A stretch of DNA of 8,772 bases. Source: Planktomarina sp. (GTDB taxonomy: Bacteria; Pseudomonadota; Alphaproteobacteria; Rhodobacterales; Rhodobacteraceae). Both the position numbers and the translations under genes were made by a program. How positions within the stretch are numbered: position 1 is the stretch's first letter; every line of letters starts with the position of its first letter. The notes beneath the pieces were generated by a model. The model was not told the origin of the DNA and made no database searches. It saw only the letters and a list, made by a program, of their open reading frames with translations. Positions 1 through 6,271 of this stretch are shown in pieces. Location: positions 1-8,772 of the forward strand of contig JAKMFM010000142.1 of NCBI GenBank assembly GCA_022425445.1, in the 5' to 3' direction.

Positions 1-96
1 CCGTATTGCAGCACAAAAGCGGCTGATGCGGCCGAAAGGGATGCCAAAGATATAGGCCAGCGTGCCCAAACCGCGCAGTCGAACTATAGTAGCCAT
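1..96 (-). CDS. Possible 5' end of an unidentified protein, cut by window edge
   Basis: An open frame runs leftwards from an ATG at 96-94 to the edge of the window, giving 32 codons without a stop. The protein is basic and hydrophobic (it contains LAYIFGIPFGRISRF). Most codons after the first few end in G or C, unlike the AT-rich DNA that follows, which hints at real coding sequence. No Shine-Dalgarno is visible before the ATG. The opposite strand is also open over 1-105 with an alanine-rich hydrophilic reading, so the coding strand is not certain. I do not recognise a family. It may be a fragment of a mobile-element gene, given the decayed region beside it. Confidence 0.2.
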   Translation of the reverse strand, partial: MATIVRLRGLGTLAYIFGIPFGRISRFCAAIR

Positions 97-269
97 TACG
101 GATGAAAACATGTGAGATGGTTTTGGTAAGCACTCTGGTAGGTACCCAGATGCGACATAACGATTGCCGATGTAAAAGACACGAATTGACTGGAGAATAG
201 TGGGGATATGCCACTGCTAGTAAGGCAATTTATGGCGGACAAACAGGGTGTTCATCTCCTGTTGCATCC

Positions 270-363
270 GTCAGTAATCAGCTAACTCTATGTAATCACT
301 GGATACAGCATACCTGAGTTCAGTACAATAAGGCGCATATTGGTCAGTAATCTGGTCAGTAAT
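270..363. repeat. Three copies of GTCAGTAAT
   Basis: GTCAGTAAT occurs at 270-278, 343-351 and 355-363. The last two belong to an 11-bp unit, TGGTCAGTAAT, repeated at 341 and 353, i.e. with a 12-bp period. The copies are exact but short. They could be protein-binding sites of an old element or chance duplication in AT-rich DNA. Confidence 0.45.
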
Positions 364-784
364 GCTGTTAAGAAGTTAAATCAACATAGCAACACTAGTT
401 TAAGTCGCCACCCCATGCGTGGGCCAGTGGAGGTGTACGGGTAAGTATACATGGGGTGTTACACAGATGGGGTTTTAGTTTGTGTACGAAGCCCTAGGCT
501 ACGCCAGTTATTGAGATTTGTGGTAATTGGTTACTTCCAATTATTGTCACTGAATAATGTAGTTAAGTATATGATAGTATTTATTTACACTCGTTGTGAA
601 GTATATTTGCGTAAACCAGTTTTAGTGCTGATCTTGCTTCTCAAGTTAGTATGTAAATACGATGTTGTTGTTAGTGTTACTTGTAAAAAACTTCTTCATC
701 GTTGAAAAGATTAAAGAATGTAGGGAATATAGCCCAATCCGAAAAGTACCCACAGAATTCTCAGTAGAAAGTTTTCAGAAAGGG

Positions 785-818
785 CTACACTGCCTACACT
801 GCCTACACTGCCTACACT
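785..818. repeat. 9-bp tandem repeat, 3.8 copies
   Basis: The unit CTACACTGC is repeated exactly three times and followed by a fourth partial copy, CTACACT. It lies 8 bp before the ATG of the recombinase-like fragment. A 9-bp period would keep reading frame (three codons per unit), so replication slippage inside a former coding region is possible. Confidence 0.85.
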
Positions 819-826
819 AAACGCTC

Positions 827-1177
827 ATGAAGCAGGGCTTCCACATTACGGAGAGACAGCGGAAACCGAACATAAAGCATCACAGCCAGTCGGATGATCT
901 ATGGGCTCGTTTTAAAGTGCCTGAATGTAGAGTATTATGTCATACGGCAAGGCTACTAAACCGCCCTCCCGGCCTCAAGCTCATTTTGTCTGACAGTACC
1001 CTCGACGGGACTATTTGGAAGCGTGTTCGGCTCGCCTGTTTGTCGCCAAAATTTCAAAAAGCAATCCTAAATGGAACCCTGAATCCAGACCTCACCATTC
1101 GTTATTTGCAAAGCAAGCGGGTGCCTGAAACTTGGGTTGAGCAAGATAAGCTCTTAATCAGCAAAGTTCCCTGTTAA
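827..1177 (+). pseudogene. C-terminal remnant of a large serine recombinase (probable)
   Basis: This frame encodes 116 residues. The last ~45 (about residues 66-110, with VRLACLSPKFQKAIL and then NPDLTIRYL and PETWVEQDKLL) resemble the extreme C-terminus of large serine recombinases of alphaproteobacterial phages and islands, where a helix like VRLAFLAPDIxxAILxG is followed by a Leu-rich helix and xPLxWxxQ. In intact proteins this follows a resolvase catalytic domain, a recombinase domain and a zinc ribbon, none of which is visible upstream. The first ~60 residues are not recognisable and the ATG has no Shine-Dalgarno. It is therefore most likely the tail of a broken gene rather than an expressed small protein. 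The TTCCCTGTTAATT repeats begin at its stop codon. The family assignment is from remembered motif shape and is moderate. Confidence 0.5.
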
Positions 1178-1308
1178 TTCTTATTTAATTCCCTGTTAAT
1201 TTTGCCCAGCGCACTTCTAAACCCCAATAATTTATGGCTACTACAGCATTTCCAGACGCTCCCGAAACCCAAAAAAAAGAAAATTCCCTGTTAATTTCCC
1301 TGTTAATT
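1167..1308. repeat. Four copies of TTCCCTGTTAATT in two pairs
   Basis: The 13-mer occurs exactly at 1167-1179, 1189-1201, 1284-1296 and 1296-1308. The first pair is spaced 22 bp start to start and the second 12 bp (overlapping by one T). The first copy contains the stop codon of the recombinase-like fragment. The bases between the pairs (1202-1283) do not repeat. From memory, similar CCCTGTTAATT-type repeats follow serine recombinase genes in other alphaproteobacteria, so they may be recombinase binding sites or part of the attachment region; that link is inference. The 81-residue minus-strand frame across this block is a translation of the repeats and is not called as a gene. Confidence 0.85.
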
Positions 1309-1374
1309 GCAAAAAAGATGGAAACTCGTGCTGCCGAAATAGCGCCTCTGAGGAAAAGGTTGAAACGGTGTAAT

Positions 1375-1386
1375 TCTCGCGCGAGA
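1375..1386. repeat. Perfect 12-bp palindrome TCTCGCGCGAGA
   Basis: A perfectly self-complementary, GC-rich 12-mer in otherwise AT-rich DNA, about 95 bp from the 3' end of tRNA-Arg. It could be an operator for a dimeric protein or a relic of the attachment region. No nearby intact gene would be controlled by it. Confidence 0.5.
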
Positions 1387-1479
1387 GAAAATCCTCGGAT
1401 TGAAAATCTAAAAATAACAGCCTGAAACAACGGGTATAAAAACCAGTTATATGAAGCTGTTGGATGTGGGGGAAATCAG

Positions 1480-1556
1480 TGGCGGACCGAGGAGGATTCG
1501 AACCCCCGACCCCCTGATTCGTAGTCAGGTACTCTATCCAGCTGAGCTATCGGTCC
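1480..1556 (-). tRNA. tRNA-Arg (anticodon ACG)
   Basis: Read on the minus strand, the 77-nt gene begins GGACCGA and ends TCGGTCC-G-CCA, so the acceptor stem pairs fully and the CCA tail is encoded. The D arm (GCTC...GAGT), the anticodon stem CCTGA/TCAGG around the loop CTACGAA, and the T arm with TTCGAAT are all present. The anticodon is ACG, which reads CGN arginine codons after A-to-I editing by TadA. The 3' end faces the decayed AT-rich region at 1-1479, the usual orientation when an element has integrated into the 3' end of a tRNA gene. Confidence 0.97.
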
Positions 1557-1567
1557 ACTGTGCGGGG

Positions 1568-1595
1568 AGATAGCGGCAGGTGGGCGGGGATGCAA
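1568..1595 (-). promoter_or_regulatory. Probable promoter of tRNA-Arg
   Basis: On the minus strand a -35-like TTGCAT (1595-1590) and a -10-like CTATCT (1573-1568) are separated by 16 bp. The mature tRNA begins 11 bp after the -10 element. CTATnT is a common -10 form in alphaproteobacterial housekeeping promoters. It lies just after the terminator of the upstream minus-strand cluster, which would insulate it. Confidence 0.6.
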
Positions 1596-1608
1596 GGGTA
1601 ATATTTCG

Positions 1609-1641
1609 AAAAATTCAGTTGTTTATTTTTGGCAACTGAAT
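1609..1641 (-). terminator. Intrinsic terminator overlapping the histidine kinase stop codon
   Basis: On the minus strand, ATTCAGTTG (1641-1633) and CAACTGAAT (1621-1613) form a perfect 9-bp stem around an 11-nt A-rich loop, followed by TTTT (1612-1609). The stem uses the last sense codons and the stop codon of the kinase gene. It is only 3 of 9 GC, so strength may be moderate. It would end the VTT-oxidoreductase-kinase transcript before the tRNA promoter. Confidence 0.7.
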
Positions 1642-2991
1642 GGTAAATATGCTGCCGGCCGCGTCTGATTTCGCCAAACTCAAACGACCGCCGTGGCCGC
1701 GGATCAATTCGGCACTGATTGCAAGGCCCAGACCAGAGCCTCCTTTAGTTGTCCCGCCTTGGAAGGCTGTAAACAGGTTGTTTTTTGCCCGCTCTGGCAG
1801 ACCCGGTCCATTGTCTGTCACTTTGATCCACCAATGCCCTTGCGCCTCTGCCGCACTCAACTCAATTTGCCCCTGGCCCGGCCCAGCCTCCAAGGCCTGA
1901 CGGGCATTTCGACATAGATTTGAAATCACCCGATAGAGCTGCTCAGGATCGGCCCACAGCTGCAAATCTTGAGCCACAGAGTAGGTGAATATGATAGTAT
2001 CTTCACTAGCCAATTGCTCTGCCTCCACCACATCCGCAAACAGGCGCGACAGGTGCAGCCACTCGAGCTGAGGCGGCGCCTCCTCGGCGCGCCCAAAAGC
2101 CAATGTCGTTTCGCACAGGTGGATGGCCCGAGAAATCGAGCGAACCAGTTTTGGCGCCAATCGTGCAACCGTCGGGTCATCGCTGGCTTCAATGCGATCG
2201 GTAAACAATTGCGCCGAGCTGAGGATATTGCGCAAATCATGGCTGATTTTTGCCACAGCGCCACCCAATTGGGCCAATCGCTCTTTTTGCTTCAAAGCAC
2301 CTGTCAATTCAATTTGCATGGATTTCATCGCCTCTTGCGCTTCGCGCAGCTCGCTGAGCCGGGCATCAGGGGCGATGATGCTTCGGGCATCTTCCGGTGC
2401 GTTGGCGTAAGATTTCATATGCGAAACCACATGGCGCATCGGCAGGAGCAAGGCCTGCCGCACGGCCCAAAATAGCAAGACAGCGGTCAGAGCGGAGATG
2501 GCCGTCGACACCCAAAGCACTTGACTGGCATAGGTCACAAGCGCCTCGTGGAGCCCACGCGTGGACATGGTAATCTCAATCAAAAGCCCGGCTCGGCGCA
2601 CCGGGTCTCCAATCACGCGAATGACGTGATCACTGGGGTCAAACAGGGCGGCCAAACCATCAACCACCAGCTCATAGAACGAGGGATGCCGCAAATCAAA
2701 AGAGGCAACAACCGGCGCTGGGATTGGTGAGGACAGCACCAGCTGGCGCACCTCATTGCGCCGCAACACCACGTTATAGACCTCAGCAGTTTCTAAAAGC
2801 TCTGCCTCCAGATCCGAAGAGATCCGCTCCTCCGCCTCCAGCGCCAAGGAAGCAATTTGCGCGCGCTCAAGGCTTGCCCTCAAATAATCCAACCGGAAGC
2901 GCGCAACCGATGGGACGAGGATCAGAACCTCCGCCAAGATCACAAACAATACTGTAAGGATAAAGAACCGTCCTGAAAGCGTTTGAAACAT
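1615..2991 (-). CDS. Membrane-bound sensor histidine kinase (orphan)
   Basis: A 458-residue sensor kinase that should autophosphorylate on histidine and pass phosphate to a response regulator. Membrane segments lie at about residues 8-30 and 155-178 and enclose a periplasmic sensor region of ~125 residues with no domain I recognise. A HAMP-like linker (about 179-232) follows. The H-box is KISHDLRN, with His251 the likely phosphoacceptor. The catalytic domain shows an N-box with Asn358 and Asn362, a G1 box DNGPGLP (393-399), an F-box (LFTAF) and a G2 box GSGLGLAI (418-425). All key residues are intact. The start is 18 nt after the oxidoreductase stop, with only a weak upstream CAGG. No response regulator lies in the window, so its partner must be encoded elsewhere. 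It is the last gene of the minus-strand cluster, and its signal may relate to membrane or redox state; that is inference. Confidence 0.92.
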   Translation of the reverse strand: MFQTLSGRFFILTVLFVILAEVLILVPSVARFRLDYLRASLERAQIASLALEAEERISSDLEAELLETAEVYNVVLRRNEVRQLVLSSPIPAPVVASFDLRHPSFYELVVDGLAALFDPSDHVIRVIGDPVRRAGLLIEITMSTRGLHEALVTYASQVLWVSTAISALTAVLLFWAVRQALLLPMRHVVSHMKSYANAPEDARSIIAPDARLSELREAQEAMKSMQIELTGALKQKERLAQLGGAVAKISHDLRNILSSAQLFTDRIEASDDPTVARLAPKLVRSISRAIHLCETTLAFGRAEEAPPQLEWLHLSRLFADVVEAEQLASEDTIIFTYSVAQDLQLWADPEQLYRVISNLCRNARQALEAGPGQGQIELSAAEAQGHWWIKVTDNGPGLPERAKNNLFTAFQGGTTKGGSGLGLAISAELIRGHGGRLSLAKSDAAGSIFTIQLPKINN

Positions 2992-3009
2992 TCTACTGTG
3001 ACCTGAGCT

Positions 3010-4425
3010 TTAAGGAATAAACCGCTGCACCAGGCCGACCAACCACCGGACAAACGGGCTTTCGAACAGCTTTGGCGAAAAATAGGCGCCTGTAACCCTT
3101 TTGTTGATCTCCCCCATAGAGGGATAGGGCAGGACCGTTGCGGCAATCGCAGACATTTTTAGGTTATTGGCCAGCGCCATAGCCCATATCCCGATCAGAT
3201 CTCCCGCCCCAGCACCGACGATAGACGCGCCCACCGGTCTTCCTTTGACCACCATGACCTTGATCAATCCAGTGGTCTTGCCGTTGGCAATGGCCCGGTC
3301 GCTGCCATCAAAGTCAAAGCGCGCAACCTCCAGGCGCGCGCCAAATTTTGCATGAGCCTGCGCTTCGCTCAACCCGACCTGTGCCAGCTCGGGGTCGGTG
3401 TAACTCGCCCACGGGATGTGAGCGCTTTTCGCCTTAGATCTCAGACCAAAAAGCATCGAGCGGATCACAACACCGGCATGGTAACCCGCCACATGAGTGA
3501 ATTGCAGACCACCTGCCACATCGCCAATCGCATAGACCCGCCGGTTGCTGGTGCGCAGCCCCCCATCCACCTTTATTCCACTTCGATCATAGGCAATTCC
3601 GGCGGCCTCCAGATCAAGCCGCTCTGTATTAACCTTGCGGCCGACGGCCATCAAAAGATGCGTTCCGTGAAACTCACCTCGTGATGTGCTCACGGTGATA
3701 TCACCGCCCTTGCCCGACACGCTTTGCGCCAATGCTTCCTCTACAATCTCAATGCCTTCATCGCGCAACTTTTGCACGAGGATCGCGACCAATTCAGGAT
3801 CATCTTTGGCCAAGACCTTTTGCCCCTCGATCACAGTCACTTCAGATCCAAGCCTGCGATGCGCCTGCGCCATCTCCATGCCAATGGGACCGCCGCCTAT
3901 TATCAAGAGATGATCAGGTCGCTCGCGCAAATCGAATACTGTTTCGTTTGTATAATAAGGTACATCGCTCAAACCCGGGATCGGCGGGACCAAGGGGCTG
4001 GAGCCGGTGGCGATGACAATTCGGCGCGCGGTGATCACCCGGCCTCCTGCTTGAACTTCCGTCGGAGAAATAAAACGGCCAAAAGCCTCAATCACATCTA
4101 CGCCCAAGCTCTCAAACCGCGCCACGCTGTCATGCGGCGCGATCTGACCGATGACCGAGGCCACAAAATCTTTGGCCGTCCCGTAATCGATGCTCTTCTC
4201 AGCAGACTCGACACCCATAGCGGCATTGCCGCCCTGGGCATGTGCCATAGAGGCCGTCGCCAGAAGGGCCTTAGACGGCACGCAGCCATAATTGAGACAA
4301 TCGCCCCCCATTTTATGGCCCTCCAGCAAGACAACGCGCGCGCCCATCTGCACCGCACCTGCCGCAACAGACAGGCCGCCCGAGCCAGCGCCAATCACCA
4401 AAACATCAGTCTTTATCAGCTCCAT
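3010..4425 (-). CDS. FAD-dependent pyridine nucleotide-disulfide oxidoreductase (Lpd/MerA-like)
   Basis: A 471-residue class I flavin disulfide reductase. It has an N-terminal FAD fold GAGSGG (12-17), a redox disulfide C43-LNYG-C48 followed by VPSK, an NAD(P) fold GGGPIG (177-182), the second FAD motif YAIGDV (298-303) and a C-terminal dimerisation domain. The ATG at 4425 is chosen because the FAD motif starts at once and AGGGAT precedes it; the frame is open for 33 more codons upstream but those overlap the previous gene. The start lies 2 nt after the upstream stop, so translation is probably coupled. Where dihydrolipoamide dehydrogenase and glutathione reductase carry the catalytic His-Pro...Glu near the C-terminus, this protein has Tyr434-Pro435...Glu439. 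It lacks the Cys-Cys tail of true mercuric reductase. The electron acceptor is unknown; names such as mercuric reductase or Lpd would be over-precise. Confidence 0.9.
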   Translation of the reverse strand: MELIKTDVLVIGAGSGGLSVAAGAVQMGARVVLLEGHKMGGDCLNYGCVPSKALLATASMAHAQGGNAAMGVESAEKSIDYGTAKDFVASVIGQIAPHDSVARFESLGVDVIEAFGRFISPTEVQAGGRVITARRIVIATGSSPLVPPIPGLSDVPYYTNETVFDLRERPDHLLIIGGGPIGMEMAQAHRRLGSEVTVIEGQKVLAKDDPELVAILVQKLRDEGIEIVEEALAQSVSGKGGDITVSTSRGEFHGTHLLMAVGRKVNTERLDLEAAGIAYDRSGIKVDGGLRTSNRRVYAIGDVAGGLQFTHVAGYHAGVVIRSMLFGLRSKAKSAHIPWASYTDPELAQVGLSEAQAHAKFGARLEVARFDFDGSDRAIANGKTTGLIKVMVVKGRPVGASIVGAGAGDLIGIWAMALANNLKMSAIAATVLPYPSMGEINKRVTGAYFSPKLFESPFVRWLVGLVQRFIP

Positions 4426-4427
4426 GG

Positions 4428-5159
4428 TCAAATCCCTTTCTTGCCGCGCAAAATCTTCAGCAAGACCGGTAAGGCTGACAGAAGGCAAAGGCCTAAAATT
4501 GGAAGAATAATTTGCGGCTCCCACACGACCGCAAGATCCGGTGTCTGGCCGCGCGCAAAAATATCACCCAGCCCAGCGCCAATGGAGGTAAACACCAAAG
4601 CTCCGGGAAAAATGCCAAAAAACGTTGAAATGACAAAGCGCCGCAGAGGTACATCCAGAAAACTTGGAACCAGATTGGCCAAAAAGAACGGAACCCCGGG
4701 AATTAAGCGGATCAGGAATAGCATGGACCATTGGTTTGCATCGATGCCGTCCTTAATCTTTTTGACCAAACCTTCAGAATTTTCCAATTTTGCCGCCAAG
4801 TTTGCGCCAAACCCCCAGCGCGCCGCCAAGAAAATTGCACTCGCGCCCAATGTTGCGCCAACCATGTTATACAGCACACCTGGAAAGGTCGCGAATAAAA
4901 ACCCGCCCGACAGGGACAGAATCAAGCCCCCCGGCACTGAAAACGCCACAAACAGCGTATAGGCAAGAATAAATACCAGAACCGCCAGAAGGTAATTGGC
5001 ATCCCGAAATTCAACCAAAATCACCCGATGCGCGCGCAGGCTGTCGAAGCTTAGATAGCCTTGTAAAAAATAAGATCCGGATGCCACACAGAGCAGCAAC
5101 ACAATCGGGACGCGATAATGCGCCAAAATACCAAAAATAGATGCGAAGCCTGCCTGCAT
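4428..5159 (-). CDS. TVP38/TMEM64 family (VTT-domain) membrane protein
   Basis: A 243-residue polytopic inner-membrane protein of the DedA-related VTT superfamily. Hydrophobic segments lie at about residues 16-33, 57-75, 76-92, 98-113, 146-163, 175-195 and 216-234. Family-like motifs are SVPGGLILSLSGGFLF (74-89), YNMVGATLGA (97-106) and RLIPGVPFFLAN (151-162). The ATG at 5159 is preferred because AAGGA lies 7 nt upstream; an in-frame GTG at 5225 would add 22 residues but has no ribosome site. Family members are thought to act in membrane lipid or polyprenyl-phosphate movement, but the substrate here is unknown. It is the first gene of a cluster with the oxidoreductase and histidine kinase. 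VTT proteins often occur beside, and sometimes fused to, flavin oxidoreductases, which suggests joint work at the membrane. Confidence 0.88.
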   Translation of the reverse strand: MQAGFASIFGILAHYRVPIVLLLCVASGSYFLQGYLSFDSLRAHRVILVEFRDANYLLAVLVFILAYTLFVAFSVPGGLILSLSGGFLFATFPGVLYNMVGATLGASAIFLAARWGFGANLAAKLENSEGLVKKIKDGIDANQWSMLFLIRLIPGVPFFLANLVPSFLDVPLRRFVISTFFGIFPGALVFTSIGAGLGDIFARGQTPDLAVVWEPQIILPILGLCLLSALPVLLKILRGKKGI

Positions 5160-5308
5160 TCTCAAATTCCTTGTAAATTCCCCTACACATGCCTGCCAAA
5201 AGAGAATTTTCCTACCCCACCTCACGCGACATTGATGAGAATCACGAAATTGTTTCAGTAACTATAAACTTTCTAGAAGAATTTTGGCGAAAATAACGCA
5301 TTGTCTGT

Positions 5309-5337
5309 TTGACTCGCCGACGATCAAGCCCTAAAGG
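5309..5337 (+). promoter_or_regulatory. Probable promoter of the rpmH-rnpA-yidD operon
   Basis: TTGACT (5309-5314) and TAAAGG (5332-5337) are separated by exactly 17 bp, and the start codon of rpmH is 56 bp after the -10 element. The -35 fits the alphaproteobacterial housekeeping consensus well; the -10 is weaker. The rest of the 234-bp gap between the divergent operons (5160-5393) must also hold the promoter of the VTT gene, but I see no convincing one there. Confidence 0.6.
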
Positions 5338-5393
5338 CTGGGTCCTGAAATAAATGGCTTAGCAGTTGAGCTGATCCAACCGGAGATCTCGCG

Positions 5394-5528
5394 ATGAAAC
5401 GCACATTCCAACCATCGAACCTTGTTCGCAAACGCCGCCACGGTTTTCGTGCGCGCATGGCCACAAAAGCTGGCCGCAAAATTCTGAATGCACGCCGCGC
5501 TCGCGGCCGGAAATCATTGAGCGCATAA
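5394..5528 (+). CDS. rpmH: 50S ribosomal protein L34
   Basis: A 44-residue, very basic protein starting [18 protein letters not shown] and ending RGRKSLSA, the characteristic L34 sequence at its usual length. It is part of the large ribosomal subunit. GGAG lies 8 nt before the ATG. It opens the conserved rpmH-rnpA-yidD operon and is driven by the promoter at 5309-5337. Confidence 0.98.
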
Positions 5529-5542
5529 GCGCCCCTTTAGTG

Positions 5543-5932
5543 ATGTCTGAGTTCAATACCAATAAGTCCGGCGATCACGGGTCGTCGGACTTATTGATGT
5601 TGGAGCGGTTAAAAAACCGCAAAGACTTTTTGCGGCTGGCCCATGCCAAACGGGTACATTCCACAAGCTTTGTCATTCAGGCCCGTGACCGGAGCGATGC
5701 GCAAGAGATGCGCGTGGGATTCACCTGTTCCAAAAAAGTCGGCAATGCGGTGGCACGCAACCGTGCAAAACGCCGGCTGCGGGAAATAGCCCGTCTGGTT
5801 CTGCCAAAGTTTGGTCGGGTCGGTCATGATTATGTGCTCATTGGCCGTGCCAATGTCACCGCCACCACCAAATTTACCGCGCTGCAAGACGAGCTCTTGT
5901 CTGCCTTGCGAAAACTGCACAGCAAGCCATGA
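5543..5932 (+). CDS. rnpA: Ribonuclease P protein component
   Basis: The protein subunit of RNase P, which helps the catalytic RNA trim tRNA 5' leaders. The family signature NAVARNRAKRRLRE is present, preceded by the core motif VGFTCSKKVG. The start is uncertain: GTG 5540, ATG 5543 and ATG 5597 are all in frame and none has a clear Shine-Dalgarno. The 5543 start gives 129 residues; the 5597 start gives 111, close to the usual length, and begins directly before the conserved R-x-DF region. A strong hairpin (5560-5596) ends exactly at ATG 5597, so it is either inside the coding region or in the leader. The gene follows rpmH by 14 nt and overlaps yidD by 4 nt (ATGA). Confidence 0.95.
   Translation: MSEFNTNKSGDHGSSDLLMLERLKNRKDFLRLAHAKRVHSTSFVIQARDRSDAQEMRVGFTCSKKVGNAVARNRAKRRLREIARLVLPKFGRVGHDYVLIGRANVTATTKFTALQDELLSALRKLHSKP
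5560..5596 (+). promoter_or_regulatory. Strong RNA hairpin at the 5' end of rnpA
   Basis: CAATAAGTCCG (5560-5570) and CGGACTTATTG (5586-5596) are perfect inverted repeats of 11 bp. The stem continues inward with GCGA (5571-5574) against TCGT (5582-5585), one pair being G-U, giving a 15-bp stem and a 7-nt loop. No T-run follows, so it is not a normal intrinsic terminator. Its position between rpmH and the conserved part of rnpA suggests a role in mRNA processing, stability or control of rnpA translation relative to rpmH. The pairing is directly visible; the role is inference. Confidence 0.65.
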
Positions 5933-6171
5933 CGATCTTTGCCCATATCCTCGCCTTGCCCGTGCGGTTTTACCGACTATTTTTTAGCCCCTGGGTGGGA
6001 TTTAATTGCAGGTATCAACCCACCTGCTCGGCCTATGCACTCGAGGCGCTGGAGAAACACGGCGCGATCAAAGGTTCTGCATTGATCGTGCGGCGCTTGG
6101 GCAGATGCCACCCTTTTGGCGGCGATGGCTACGATCCGGTCCCTGGAAAACACCCCCCAAGTCGTGACTAA
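5929..6171 (+). CDS. yidD: Membrane protein insertion efficiency factor YidD
   Basis: An 80-residue protein matching the YidD family: SPWVGFNCRYQPTCSAYALEA followed by a GRCHPFGGDGYDPVP-type block, with the conserved cysteines. YidD is a small inner-membrane-associated protein that aids YidC-dependent insertion of membrane proteins. The start codon overlaps the rnpA stop (ATGA), so translation is coupled. No clear intrinsic terminator follows. In many genomes yidC comes next; here it is separated by at least three other genes. Confidence 0.96.
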   Translation: MTIFAHILALPVRFYRLFFSPWVGFNCRYQPTCSAYALEALEKHGAIKGSALIVRRLGRCHPFGGDGYDPVPGKHPPSRD

Positions 6172-6271
6172 AAATCAACACTCGCGGAATGATGCAACCA
6201 TAACGCTTGCGCGAATTTGATTGCTGTGCGACGGCGGCCGAGCGCAACCCATTGAAAGGGAGGTTAAACTA

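Larger units (their letters stand above)
97..826. other. AT-rich stretch with no recognisable gene
   Basis: About 730 bases with low G+C and frequent stops in all frames. The only longer open frame (451-705, plus) has no ribosome binding site and translates to low-complexity Val/Leu-rich sequence typical of AT-rich non-coding DNA. Short direct repeats occur at 270-363 and 785-818. Base composition differs clearly from the genes right of 1480. The simplest reading is decayed DNA of an island or integrated element; no function can be assigned. Confidence 0.5.

Noticed and set aside
451..705. 84-codon plus-strand frame
   Set aside because: No ribosome site, low-complexity Val/Leu-rich translation in AT-rich DNA, and no recognisable motif.
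1185..1430. 81-codon minus-strand frame and 63-codon plus-strand frame across the repeat block
   Set aside because: The translations derive from the TTCCCTGTTAATT repeats and AT-rich filler; neither has a family-like motif or a convincing ribosome site.
1..1430. CRISPR array
   Set aside because: The direct repeats are 9-13 bp, unevenly spaced and without spacer-like units; no cas gene is present.
1969..2475. 168-codon plus-strand frame
   Set aside because: Antisense to the kinase domain, which carries all expected histidine kinase boxes.
3724..4962. 412-codon plus-strand open frame
   Set aside because: It lies antisense to the oxidoreductase and VTT genes, whose motifs are intact; its His/Arg-rich composition is typical of an antisense shadow.
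6186..6226. Possible terminator after yidD (TCGCG/CGCGA inverted repeat)
   Set aside because: Only 5 bp of stem with a loop of over 20 nt and no proper T-run.
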